A stretch of DNA of 64,000 bases from assembly GCA_037178855.1 (NCBI GenBank), contig JASJZC010000006.1, positions 9,528,501 through 9,592,500 on the forward strand, written 5' to 3'. Numbering within the stretch: the stretch's first letter is position 1; every line of letters starts with the position of its first letter. Made by a program: the position numbers and the translations under genes. The notes under the pieces were generated by a model. That model searched no databases and was not told where the DNA came from. It worked only from the letters and a program-made list of their open reading frames with translations. Positions 1-11,247 of this stretch are shown piece after piece. Source of the DNA: Oscheius sp. JU75. Lineage: Eukaryota; Nematoda; Chromadorea; Rhabditida; Rhabditidae.

Positions 1-3000
1 GTTCCGGCGTACCATGGAATGCGGGACAAGCTCATCTTCTCCGTCAAGGGCAGTCGTCCAGTGGCTGACATGCTGTCGGGCTCCGACTACGACGGAGACG
101 AATTCGTCATTCTGCAAGTTCCGGAGCTGTTCCCAGCCAAGAACGAGGTTCCAATGGATTACACACCGACACCACCGAAAAATCCGCCAAAGACTGTGGA
201 CCAGATGGATGAGAAAACATGGAGAGCTGAGACCTACCTAGACATTGCTCAGAACAACAATATGCGTCTGGCAGCTGTCTGCCAACTGGTCAAGTCGGAC
301 GAGTATGGACAAGAGTCACAGGTGAGCCCTCTCAGTCACCCTGTCTCTCTCTCTCTCTGTATTTCTCTGTCAAAATATGCCATCAGAAAGAACCTGTTCT
401 TCAGGTCGCTCTGTCTCTCACCAAGACCTCTTCTATGTTCCTCGACATGCCGAAAAGTGGAGTGCTTCCCGAGGACATCCGAAGAAAATGGATCAAGGAC
501 GAGGCTGGGAATGCCCTCCCACCTGAGTTCACGTATCGACGTCCGGACTTCCGACCCTGTTCGACCAAGGGACCTACATATAAGAGTGAGAGAATAAACG
601 GTGTCCTTCACCGTCACAATCGCCAGCTCGAATTCTTGATTTCGATGAGAGATGAGCCACAGGAAATTACTGTAAGAGTCAAGTGTCTTTCAAACAGTAG
701 AATCTTTTCAGCCGAATCCAGCGATCTTCCAAATCTACTGTAACGATATGCTTAGTAATCCGAAAGAAATGAACGAGCTAAGGGAAATAGTCCGCAATCA
801 GCTCGATGAGTACAACAATCGGCTTCAGGTCAGTTTTTAGAAGAGAAACAGAGAGAGAGAGAGAGAGAGAGTGAATTTCTGAAAATGATTTTAGGCGATC
901 ATAATCGACGGAAAAGTAGCTACCGAAGCTGAACTCTTCTCGAACTCTCACTTTACCGGTATCGGCTTCGACAGTCAGGAAGAGGACTTCGGAAATGTTA
1001 CACATCTCCAAAGAGCCATCGACCTTTTCCGCACCTTCAGACAGCGATTTTTTGATGTAAGAACAAAGGTCGCTATCTTCAAAATCTATAAATTTTAGGA
1101 CTTCGCCCCCTACATGACCATTACTCACGCTCAGGGTACATTCGACGACGAGAATGTTCTCAAGCGGTCAGTGACGAGGGTGCATCCTCGGATGCGGAAG
1201 GTCGCGATTGTTTGCTACATTCTGGCATATGGTTAAATCGTTTTATAGGAGTCAACAACCTGTTTTTAGAAATGGCTTCGCAGAGCAAGAACCCATTACT
1301 CTCTTTTGGCTGGATCGCTTATGACGTGCTTGGAAATGCTCTGGAACGAGCTGCCGCGACTCTGCACGTGGAAGAGGAGTCGATCTATCAGGTAAGCTAC
1401 CCTACTTGCCACTGGCGAACTGGCATCAGAGATGTGCGGGACGGAAAACGCGGGAAGCGCCATTTTGTCTTTGTCTGCGCACCAACTCGTATCCTTCCTG
1501 CTCTTCCTTTCTAACTGTCACCTTGTCAATCTGCCAGCATCTTATTTTGGGGATAAACAATATTTCACTCCAAACTCTCTCAGCCTGTCACTGTCAGCTG
1601 GTCACTCTCTTTCAATCTCTGTTAGATTGTCACTTTGCACTGTGCCTGTCATACTCTGCAATTTGAAAGTTTGTTCTGTTAGTTCTGAATAGAACGGGTA
1701 CCATCAGTTCCCATTCCATGTCTCTAGCCTGTATCATGAAGTTTCTACCTGTCTCTGCCAACTTGTCCTGTCATTTTGTCTTATCACCTTGTCCCTTTCA
1801 GTCCATTTATTTCAAAACTACCATGTTCTCTTGAAAACCAACTCTGTACAGTGACTTGTCATCAAATCTTTTGACAGGACTTGACGAGTCAAGTTTTGGT
1901 AGCAAACTGACAGCGATAGTACAAACATACAGTGACAGTGACTTTACCACAAACAGCGATTGGTTCCTATCTAATACTCTTCTTTCAGATCCTTCAAAGC
2001 AAACTTGTTGCCCTGAAAGGAGAGAATCCTCACAATTACGACTACGGTACCACGTGGGAAAATTATGACCAGTATCTTCATAGTCTACTGACTCGACTGA
2101 CTAACCTATATGACGGTTGGTCACGGTTTTAGCCAAACAAAATTCCGATCTCAGAAAGCATCAAGCAGGTTCTGTACGGTCTGATCAAGCACGCCGTAAA
2201 CAGCGGTCTGCTCAATCCGAAAGATCAAGGCTTCAACAGAAGATTGAGCCATTTCGTTTGGATTGTTCTTCTTGTCGGAATGGGAAAGATTGACGACTGG
2301 GAAGCGGTCTTTAAACCCGTAAGTCGGTCACAGGTAGAACAAGGTGATAACTTTTAGGATGAGAACTTGCGAGTGGATCCGCTCAGCATTGGAGAATGCT
2401 TTCTGACCATTCTGCGTCGACTTTCCTCGAGGAAGCTGTTCCTATTGGAAGGGAGCTCTTATGGCGAAGTCGTGGAAGGAGACATCGTCAATATCTACGG
2501 TGTAATCAGCAAAGAGGACCTGGCCAAGATCTACGAGGCACGCCTCTATTTTTTTGTGTAACTCTGTCTCTATGTTTCTCTGTCCCCCTGTCCCTGTCTC
2601 TCATTCTCTATGTCTATCTGCTTCTCTGTTACTCTGTCTCCCTGCCGCGCTGTCTCTCTGATTCTGAGATTGTATTTTCAGAATAGCCGCAAGATCTATT
2701 TCTACTTCCTAATCAGTCAGAACATCGACGTCTTCGACGGCTACCTGCCGTACCTTTTCGTGAGAGAACGAGTCCCCAGAATCATCGAACTTCCCCAAGA
2801 TGTCAACCTGAATGAAATCTGTGCTGTACTGAAAACTAAGACTGGAGCAACTAAAATGCAACTGAAGCGCAAGGATGAACGAAACCAAAGTGGGTTTTCA
2901 AGGATACAGATCAAAAAACTGATTTCAGATCGAGTCACTGTACAGTACCGTGGATCGAGTGACTGTGAGGAAGCGCTGAGACGTCTTGTCGAGGTCCCAG

Positions 3001-3077
3001 CTCTGAAGGATCCCAAGTCTGAGGAGGAAGAGAATGCCTACTACGCTGCCAAAGTTCACATCAGTATTATGGAATGA
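1..3077 (+). CDS. RNA-dependent RNA polymerase, EGO-1/RRF type, 3' part
   Basis: Cellular RdRPs of this family copy target RNA into secondary small RNAs in RNA silencing. The window opens inside an exon; eleven exons can be chained in one frame: 1-321, 405-671, 712-828, 895-1056, 1099-1231, 1270-1391, 1989-2115, 2155-2318, 2358-2555, 2682-2889, 2929-3077 (about 655 residues). The catalytic loop SGSDYDGDEF lies at about residues 26-35 (DYDGD codons 85-99), matching the family's DxDGD metal-binding motif. The rest is the usual C-terminal region after the active site. Introns are 38-126 nt except 1392-1988 (597 nt, rich in CTGTCA). The 2890-2928 intron is 39 nt and keeps the frame, so read-through would also be open; GT/AG ends favour splicing. 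The 5' half of the gene, with the rest of the catalytic domain, lies outside the window. Confidence 0.9.
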
Positions 3078-3204
3078 CCGGAATGCCGAAAATGTACTTT
3101 GTATAAGGTTCTCTTCAACAAAATCCCTCCCCTTTCCCAAATGTAACCTCGAATTCTCTTTAACAAAGTGCTCCGATTGCAAACTCCATCTAGACATTTC
3201 TTTC

Positions 3205-3210
3205 AATAAA
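3205..3210 (+). terminator. Poly(A) signal of the RdRP gene
   Basis: AATAAA lies 128 nt after the RdRP stop codon, in an AT-rich stretch. It is the best candidate for the 3' end signal of that transcript. Confidence 0.55.
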
Positions 3211-3439
3211 ATCTCCCTCCTAGTGCAAAATCAATTTAATTTGGAAATCCCAAACTCAATTCCTTGCCCTATGGTAGTTTTATAGATAATAAAAAAGACA
3301 AAAGCTATTTTGATTCGCATTTAAAGAAAACAGACTGAAAATTTCTGTTTTGACCTTGAAAAATGAATTAGACCAGGCGCGATGTTTCATTATCACGTTC
3401 CACTTGTCACCCGTATTAACTCACAGAATCACGGCTAGA

Positions 3440-3703
3440 CCGACCGAGATAGTACGGGTGGGAAACAATCGAGCGCCGGCTTTAACCCTTTTTTTCTGGC
3501 TCAAAATGAAATTTCAGGGATTGTATTGTTCTACGAATTTATAGACCTCATCAAAATCTACAACTTTGAAAACCTGCCTTTACCTGCAAATGGTTTTTTT
3601 TGGACTTCAAACAGGGATGAAACGTCGTCGCTTCTGATCGACGTTTCTCTCCCGTAGTATTTTGGACAACCCATTTGCAACAGCATGAGGTGGTACGGGT
3701 CAG
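3440..3703. repeat. Degenerate copy of the GTACGGG/hairpin compound repeat
   Basis: AGTACGGGTGGGAAAC at 3451-3466 is the reverse complement of the GTTTCCCRCCCGTACT motif seen at 45.95 and 46.21 kb. About 180 bases later come GTTTCTCTCCCGTAGTA and then GAGGTGGTACGGGTCAG, the same pair of motifs in forward order. A weak hairpin (TTCTACGAA ... CTACAACTTTG) lies between, at 3529-3570. Confidence 0.5.
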
Positions 3704-5843
3704 AAATGTGGTACTGCATCTGGTCTTGAAGTGGTGTGACTCTCCGATAAACCGGAAGAGAACCAAAGATGTCTAAACCTTTCTCACATGATCTTCTCCC
3801 TGCTAGAAAAAGAGACAGATATTCTGGGGAAATCCATCTTACCCCACCAATCGAGCGGCACGGCTGCCAAGATGCATGGTGAAGCCTGCTTCCCCTATCA
3901 CTTTTTTTCCTCGGGGCCTGGGGACGAGTCATAAAGCATGCGTGTCAATTGTTTGTGTTGACGCGACACCACCAACAGCAGTTATACGATTCTTCTCTAT
4001 ACTTGTTTGATCTTTGACAGAGAGACCACAGGTGGTCTCTCTATTTTCTATAGGGATCAGTTGTTCGCTGCCCTCCAACTGCTCCATGATCGGCTGGTGG
4101 CTGACTATAATTTGGATAAATGAGTCATTTCGGGCGGCTATCAACTCCCACGTATCCCCAAGCATCCTTCTCTCTCGAAAAAGAACTCTTTAGGTCGTTG
4201 GGTGCACTTAGCAGACTTCCTCTCGGACTTTTGATTGAGGGTATCCCAAAAATAACAGGGTAACAATTTCAGAAATAAAACTCTCTCTCTCTCTGCTTTA
4301 CAGTCTCGTTGTTTCTTCGCCTTTCTGTCCTTCTGCCTCTCTTAGTCGTTGTTACGTGGTAACATTCAAATACAACAGAGATTAGCTTCAATGTTTTTTC
4401 CCCAAGTTCTCCATGCCACGATTCATTCCCCTTTACTCATTCCGAACTGTTCCTGCTCTACCTCTCCCCGAGTACACAGGGATTACCGGGATCGATGTCG
4501 CGAGAGAGACAAGAGTCGCGCCAAAAAGACAAACAGATCAAATCATCTCTGAAGAACCCACAGATATTTTCGGGGCTGACTGTTCTCACTCCCGGAGGTC
4601 AAGAGGCAGTTCTCTGCAAAGTCTGAGAGTGTCTTCCTCGTTTTTCTAGGCATAGACTGCGTCATTGAGAGAGTCGTCATGTTTGGATTAAGAGACAAAA
4701 AGAAGTCCCCTACCCTCTTCCCATGTCTGATCTCTGTGCCAGAAAGTAAAAAGTTGTGATTCCTCGAATTATGGAACTGGTCATAATCGAAGACGAGTTC
4801 TATCAGACAGATTGCCCTTCGTCTTTTTTTGCACAGGGAAAAACTGGTAGGCCAGATGGCCTGGCCTTTGACCAATCTTTTCTCTCAGTGTTTGCTGCCA
4901 GAATAGCCTCTCCGAAAACATAAAAGAATTGTAGTGCTGGACACGCTATCAATCCGATTGAAATAGATTCCTTCAAATACCATGCGACCAGAAATGGGAA
5001 GCTCTTCGCTGGAAGTAATTCATTTGCACTTGATTTATAGACAAAAAAATATCCTTCGTTATCTCTCTATCTCTCTCTTGGAAGTCACACTGTCTCTGTC
5101 TTTCTTCTAGAGATTCACCACATTTCTAAGCCTGTCCTTCTCCTGAGAATATCTTGTCACATTTTGTACATCTTCCACCTCCTCCCCGTATTAGCCTTCT
5201 TCCCGAAAAGGATAGTCTGTTGACTGTTTGAGTAATACACACGGAAAATGGCGCTGGAGGCTTCACGCCTTGCGGCTCAGTTTGCGCAGCTGATTAGGGA
5301 GCGACAGGCCCGGGAACAAGTTCTTCTTGTCGCTGTCCCCTCGAGGAACGATTCTTTACACCAGATGTTACAGTTCGAGAAGGAAAGTTGACCTTTCTTT
5401 CGACGACCTGTTCCCCCTTCTCCCATTTTGACTGACACAATGAAATGCCACTTGCGAGATAAAGCCGTTCCTCTTTTTTGTCCCAGCTGGCGGATGTTTA
5501 CTTTGATCTGTCGAGAGCGTCTCAAAAGTTTCCTCGCACTCCGGAGTTCAGCTGAAACCTGATAATGTCCGAATCAGGGCCAGTATCGAATTTCCCCGCA
5601 TCCTGGGAGTCCGATCTGTACAATTTTTGTCTTCCGGAGCCCCCTTTTGGGTTATACCAAAATCCAAGCAACCATCATAAAGTGCCGGTCGAACTTGCTG
5701 TATAGCCCCAGTTACCGTATAATTTCTTACACAGAACGATAGTGAGAAAGGATTTCAGTTGAAGTCCTTGAATTACGGTAGTTCCGGCACAAACAGGTGG
5801 TGCCAAGACAATAATAGATGCAACCAGGATTTGGACGTCGCTT

Positions 5844-5905
5844 TGCTTCGATGGCGCATTGCGAAGTGGCGCGGTCTTCCTCCAGCAGGGTCAGGGTTCG
5901 AATCT
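5844..5905 (+). repeat. tRNA-like (SINE-type) segment
   Basis: TGGCGCATTGCGAAGTGGCG resembles a pol III A box, and GGGTTCGAATCTC about 35 nt downstream is a near-perfect B box. The acceptor and anticodon arms do not fold into a normal tRNA. The stretch CCAGCAGGGTCAGGGTTCG recurs with one mismatch at about 61.6 kb on the other strand, which supports a dispersed family. Confidence 0.5.
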
Positions 5906-6726
5906 CCAGAATCAGGAAAATATTTTTGCGCTGTTTGAGACACTTGTGAGCAACTTTTAGAAGTCTTTAGTTCTTTAGTCTGATCATCTGGTTCAGAACT
6001 GTTTGCGCGCAGAATTCGAATGTGTTTCAAAGGTAGACGAGTGTCCCCATGTAGGTGTTCCATAGATGATTCACTTTCCCCCTCCTCTTCTCATATGCCC
6101 TCCTAATCGTCTTGCCCTCTCTGATCAGCGACCACAGAAAGCCAAGTCCTCGAACCCAATGGCCTCTTCTCCTACCTCATTCCATCTGTTTTTGTTCAAG
6201 TGTACACCTTGGTCCCTCCTGGCTCGTCTCCGCCCATCCCTTCCCGCCTTGATCCATTGCCTCTCGCCGGACAGATCACAAATCTGAGGAAGGCTCCGGC
6301 CTGGTTCGATCCGGTTCCTCACCTTTTCCGCCCAATTGACTCCTCCTGTTTGCACGATCTTATTTGGCTTGACACCCCCCTCGAGTTCCGTATATGGAGC
6401 TGGCAATTCGATTACCGCCTATCTACGCAATGTTTCCGACGCTTGATAATCATATTTAAGTAGGTTGATCCGATGGAATTCCCTCTCTCTCTCTCTCTGG
6501 TTCAAATCCTGCAGTCACACGCGCTGGCAATATGAGGCTCATAGTATGAGCTTTTTTCCTTTGGGCTCATTAAACGGGGACGGAACTACTGCTGCAGCAG
6601 GACTTCCTGGGAACGGCTCTGTTCGCCTTTTCTATACTTCCTGAGTATCTAAACTTGAGTATTTCGCCCTACTGGCATTGCCATCCTACAGTCATGTACC
6701 TTTCTGAAATCGTGGCGAGCTCTACG

Positions 6727-6790
6727 CCTTGGCGCAGTCGGTTAGAGCTCCGACTATAACCCCAAAGATAGCGGGTTCGGACCTTGAGCA
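6727..6790 (+). repeat. tRNA-like (SINE-type) segment
   Basis: TTGGCGCAGTCGGTTAGAGC fits the tRNA D-arm/A box, and GGGTTCGGACC fits the B box. The D stem has a mismatch and the anticodon stem is not clear. I call it a tRNA-derived repeat or pseudogene and not a working tRNA. Confidence 0.5.
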
Positions 6791-7690
6791 CTGAAATTGC
6801 TTTATTTTCCCATGTTTTTGTCTTTCCAACGGTCGGGAGTACCGCTGTTACACTTTTCGGGTCAAACTCTTATATTTTCGCTACTTTAGAACTTCCAAAG
6901 AGCACCGAGTTGAAAGGGGTAGACCCGTCCAAATACTCTTGTCCCACCGGCTCTTCGCACACTCGAGAGAGAACTATTCCAAAGATCAGGCAGCTTACAG
7001 GAAAGACTCTATTCTTGTCCTTTTCGAAAGAAAAATACTTATCCCATGGCGATCAGCTCCCTTACAATCCGACTCTAGTCATTCCGTAGAAAGCCTCCTC
7101 CCTCTATGCCGCTCACTCAGTGCCAAACAACAACAGTTTCTAGTCACCGGCTGATTGTTTTCTGCTGGACAAAAAGGGGCCCGGAAATAGCCGGTTATGT
7201 TTCCGAGAGCCCCAAATGAGTCCTCGGACACCTCGACTTCCGTTTTGGAGAGAGTCGCCTCTCCCCTCCCCCCTTTCTCGTAAGTGGGCTCTCCGGGACC
7301 GGCTGAATGAGCCTTGAGATCGACACAAACTATCAGTGGGAATAGGGCCGAAATGAAGAGACAGAGAGACAAAGAGAGATAAACAGAGAGACAGAGGGAG
7401 AGAAAGAGACGTCAGTAGTCCAGAGGATTAGATGATTATGCAAAGGTTCGGCAGGTAGTCTCTTTCTATTTTCAGTCCGGGTGTCACATCAACTATGCAA
7501 AGTGTTCCCTTTGTCCTTTGCACTACTTTTTGACCAGTCAAACGGCCCCCGGAACACACTGCAATCCCCTCGAGATGCCCCTTTATGTTTTCCGCCACAT
7601 TTTTGAGCTATGACAGTTGGCTGTCTACATTCTTTTCTTATTCGTCTTCGAGGTACTTTTGTCATTTTGTCACAACCCAGCCCTATGTGT

Positions 7691-7700
7691 CTCATTTCAG
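7691..7700 (+). promoter_or_regulatory. Probable trans-splice acceptor before the kinase start codon
   Basis: CTCATTTCAG ends two bases before the ATG at 7703, with no open upstream exon in frame. In nematodes such a site directly before the first codon usually takes a spliced leader. The same arrangement (TTTCAG or TTTTAG next to ATG) is seen before the genes starting at 15337, 25930, 27774 and 29952. Confidence 0.45.
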
Positions 7701-7702
7701 CA

Positions 7703-10006
7703 ATGATCTCTTCCACCTCATCCGTGGAGGACGAAAGCTGCACAGCCTCGTTCACTTTTGACCCCAACAATAACACAAAGAAGAAGGTCAGCCGAGAGTC
7801 AGAGGTAACTTGAGAGCTCGCGCTGCTCGATGAGAGTTCATTTCTTGCAGGACGAGGTCTCGTCCCTGAGTGACAGTGTTTCCTCGGTGCTGCGTCTGGT
7901 AGAGCCGCCCCGAGAGTTCAGTCCCATCGATGTGACTCTTCGAGATCTTAAGACTATCGTCACCATTGGTAGGTCGAGGACTGTTCCTCAGTGTTTGGCG
8001 CGGGTTTTTGTCTTGGCGGGAGCACTTCACCGGCTGCGTCATTGCGTAGCGAGACAACAAAAGACCTGACCACATCTGTTTTGGATTGTGTCCAGACACT
8101 TTTGATCTGGAAGATGTAACCTTAGCTTGTTCCCATGGGTGCAGTTGCTGCTTCCGGTTGTTACATCGTCCTCTTGCAACTCGGGTTGTCATTCGCACAG
8201 AGTGACGCAGAGAAAGCCTCAAAGGTCGATCTCATCCCAGAGGACGTCTAATTGGCAGTGGCTGAAAATGACTGGTAGGCGGAAAAGGCTCGCATGATTG
8301 ACGGGAAGAGGCTATTGCTGCAACGACTACAGAGCAAAGAGGCAACAGGCATACTTTTTGGGCTCAAGATAGCATTTATGAATCTTTTGATGTTCTGCAA
8401 AGTTTTAGACTAGATCAAGTGCTACAACTTTCCAGGACATTGAAAAGTCCAAATATGCCATCTTGGGCCCGAAACTTGGACACTTCGGGCGCACCATAAA
8501 ATCTTCAGCGCTGCGACCCCTGTATTGTACCCAAGAATGCATTTTTCGGCTATTTTGATATTCTGCAAGTTTGTAGAACAGATTCAGGGCTACCACTTTG
8601 TAATACATCGAAAAGTTCGAATAGCTTTCTTTTCCCAAAAACAAGGCATTTTAGCGAGGAGGGGGGCTTCCCAGCTAGAGCTTTCAATATTGGGCAAACT
8701 CGGATGACAGACTGCCTGATCCTTGCTCTTTTTGCAGGAACCGGGACGTTTGGACGCGTCGAGCTGGCCAAGCACAAGAGGAACAACCAGTTTTTTGCCC
8801 TGAAACGACTCAATATGCACAAAGTGGTCCAGACACGACAGGTGACGCATGTTCACAACGAGAAGCAGATTCTCTCCAAACTCAGCCATCCCTTTATTGT
8901 TAAACTGTAAGGAATAGAAAGGGAAGAAACAATGAAAATCGTTTAGATATGCTACGGACGTAGACGCAAATAACCTTTTTATGATCATGGAATTCATCCC
9001 AGGAGGCGAGCTGTTCAGCTATCTTCGGGCGTCTCGGTTCGTCCAATTCTTCCAATAAGATCTAACCAGAAGTTTAGAGTCTTCTCCAACAGTATGTCCC
9101 GTTTCTATGCCGCAGAAATCGTCTCTGCCCTCGATTACATCCACTCGAAATCCATCGTTTACCGGGATCTGAAGCCGGAAAATCTGATGCTCACACGGGA
9201 AGGACACATCAAAATGGCGGACTTTGGATTTGCCAAAGAGCTCCGGGACAGGTGAGCTTAATACTGGGGGGACTGAGACGTATAGCAGCAAACATTACAC
9301 TGATCAGTGGTCACTATTTCAATGTTTTCCACCATGCAGTTGCACTGGGGACGAAATTACGATTGAGCTACAGGCCAGCCAGTCTTCGGGCAGCTACTTC
9401 CATCTATAGCTCTGTGCCAAGTGGCGCGGTATTGTATTCGCGAGGCCCGGGCTGGAGACTTTTGTGATCCGGTGCCTAATCGTCTCTTTCAGAACCTACA
9501 CACTCTGTGGCACTCCCGAATACCTCTCCCCCGAATCTTTGAGCAACAAGGGACACAACAAGAGTGTCGATTGGTGGGCATTGGGCATCCTAATCTATGA
9601 GATGATGGCCGGCAAGCCGCCATTCCGCGGGAAGACGACCACGGAAATCTACGATAAGATCATAGAGCACAAGCTGAAGTTCCCCAGAAGCTTCAATTTG
9701 GTGGCAAAAGATCTGGTCAAGAAACTTTTGACAGTGGACAGGACACAGAGGATCGGCTGCATGAAGAATGGGTCTCAGGATGTCATAGAACACAAATGGT
9801 TCCAGAAGATCAACTGGACTGATCTGGTGGCTCTGAGGATCGAGGTGAGAAAGATAGAGACAGCCTAGTCAATGACTTTTCAGCCTCCAATCGTCCCCAC
9901 CCTGTTTCACGATGGTGACACTGGCAACTTTGACCAGTACGACGAGAACGTCGAGCCGGAGACGGCAGCCACTCAACGGGAAAAGGATTTGTTCATGGAA
10001 TGGTGA
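7703..10006 (+). CDS. PRKX: PRKX-type (PKA-like) serine/threonine kinase
   Basis: An AGC-family kinase close to human PRKX. It would transfer phosphate from ATP to Ser/Thr in the cytoplasm or nucleus. Exons 7703-7804, 7851-7968, 8738-8906, 8947-9036, 9078-9251, 9493-9844 and 9884-10006 join in phase to 375 residues. Visible are an acidic/Ser-rich N-terminus (1-60), glycine loop GTGTFGRV (74-81), ATP lysine K96 in FALKRL, the YRDLKPEN catalytic loop (D190), DFG (208-210), and activation loop [14 protein letters not shown] with Thr221 at the PKA phospho-site. The tail has PPIVP and a GDTGNFDQY stretch like the PRKX C-terminus. YRD in place of HRD is normal for PKA relatives. The 769-nt intron 7969-8737 carries two copies of the dispersed hairpin; intron 9252-9492 carries a tRNA-like fragment. 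The ATG was chosen because a splice-acceptor-like site sits two bases upstream. Confidence 0.92.
8389..8446 (+). repeat. Dispersed CAAAGTTGTAGA hairpin, copy in kinase intron
   Basis: TGATGTTCTGCAAAGTTTTA pairs with GCTACAACTTTCCAGGACAT across a short GATCAA loop. The arms have several mismatches. A second copy follows about 110 nt downstream in the same intron. Confidence 0.6.
8552..8612 (+). repeat. Dispersed CAAAGTTGTAGA hairpin, second copy in kinase intron
   Basis: TGATATTCTGCAAGTTTGTA and TACCACTTTGTAATACATCG are imperfect inverted arms around a GATTCAGGG centre, flanked by TTTT and AAAA as in the other copies. Confidence 0.55.
9405..9475 (+). repeat. Weak tRNA-like segment in kinase intron
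   Basis: GCCAAGTGGCGCGGTATTG shares AAGTGGCGCGGT with the 5.85-kb segment, and TGTGATCCGG sits where a B box would be. It is too diverged to be sure, but the shared 12-mer suggests a relic of the same SINE-like family. Confidence 0.3.
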
Positions 10007-10169
10007 AGAAGAGCAAAAGATACGGGTAGTGATGCGTCTCTTGTCCCCAACCCTTTCCTAGTTAGCAATATACGGTTAGACTCCCCAAACCACCAGCTGG
10101 ATCTGCATTCTGATCTTCTCTCAGCTTCTATATGACTGTCCCTCTCACTTATCCACCTTGTATGTACAT

Positions 10170-10175
10170 AATAAA
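10170..10175 (+). terminator. Poly(A) signal of the kinase gene
   Basis: AATAAA in CATAATAAAAAG lies 164 nt after the kinase stop codon. Confidence 0.55.
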
Positions 10176-11247
10176 AAGAGAGACTATCTATCAGCTGTTC
10201 GCCCACGACTGAGAGTGACGTAGCCGGAGGACAGTTGGTCCTAGCCTGATATTCGATCTCCTATCAAAATATATACTCAGCTGGCAGGGGGAGCGAGTTG
10301 TGTTTTCCTCCTCTTGAGTACTCGAAGTGACGGGATCACGACTGTTTCCAGGCAAACTACGAGAGCACAAGGGGATTTCGGAAAAACTTGAGACTCGATG
10401 GGTCTGAATGGATTCATGGTGTTCGGAGCGCAGAGAAACAGAAGCAGAGAGACAGGGAGGCAGAGAGACAAACAAAAAAAAGAGACAGAGAGACAAAGAG
10501 ACAGAGAGACACAACAGGTGTGGCACATCTGGAGAAGAGAAAGGCTGCTCAATGAGGCATCCTATTTCTATTAAAAGCGCGATCAACTTAGAACAAGAGC
10601 AGCTGACCAATCGCTGCTCATTGTTTTGGTGCCGTTATAAATGGATGGATCGTTGTGTTTTGTGAGAGCGCTTCCAAAACAGCTCAATTCAGGGCTTGGA
10701 ATTCGGAGGTTTCCTCTTTCTGTCTCTTTGTCTCCCTTAGAGCCACAACGACTTGAAAAAAAAATTTTCCGTTAAGGGGCCTTTCTCATAATTGTACCAT
10801 ATGGTTTCCTGCGCTTTCCATCAAGATTAGTCGCTGTAGTGACAAAAAAGCTTTCCAACCACTCACTGTGTTCCCCATCTGTCCAATGTCCACCTCTTGT
10901 TCCACGACTATCAAACTCCTACCGTGTTTCATTCCATTTGCCAAGGCTGCAGAATTTTTTATTTGAAGACATGTTCCAGCCCCAAAAGACTTTTGTCCCC
11001 ACGACATTGTGCAAACTGTCGCCTATTTGGGAGACTGGTCCTCTTTGGCAAAGGTGCGACTCTCCGTCCCGTTCATTCTTTTTCCAGGTGTAAACTGACT
11101 CATATGATCCCAATTTTCTTAGCTGTTTGTTCGGCCGCCAACTGTTCCCATGTTGCCCTCTAGATTCGACCCACGATAATGAGACTGCCATTTTGTGTGG
11201 CGCACCATTTTGAATCACCTCTATTTTCTTATCAGACTTATCTTAGG
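10176..11247. other. Intergenic region between kinase and Ig-like gene
   Basis: No supported gene. It contains a GAGACA/AGACAG-rich low-complexity run (about 10436-10515), which creates false ORFs on both strands. The final 100 bases are the likely promoter or leader of the next gene. Confidence 0.45.

Larger units (their letters stand above)
3211..7702. other. Gene-poor intergenic region
   Basis: No multi-exon gene could be built here on either strand. It holds pieces of a dispersed repeat (3440-3703), two tRNA-like segments (5844-5905 and 6727-6790) and short CT-rich runs (4281-4294, 6483-6499). A 47-codon ORF at 5248-5391 (+) begins at a good ATG but has no partner exon that I could find. 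The last 200 bases are likely promoter or 5' leader of the kinase gene. Confidence 0.5.

Noticed and set aside
5248-5391. 47-codon ORF starting MALEASRLAAQFAQLIRERQ
   Set aside because: A nice helical start, but no donor/acceptor pair links it to another exon and the kinase has a better start at 7703.
6727-6790. Functional tRNA gene
   Set aside because: A and B boxes are present, but the anticodon stem and acceptor stem do not pair. The same A-box word recurs in other incomplete copies.
10191-10610. ORFs made of Leu/Ser/Cys/Val repeats (also at 2.4-2.7, 26.2-26.5, 52.3-52.6 kb and elsewhere)
   Set aside because: They translate CTCTCTGT/GAGACAGA low-complexity DNA, lie in introns or gaps and have no splice support.
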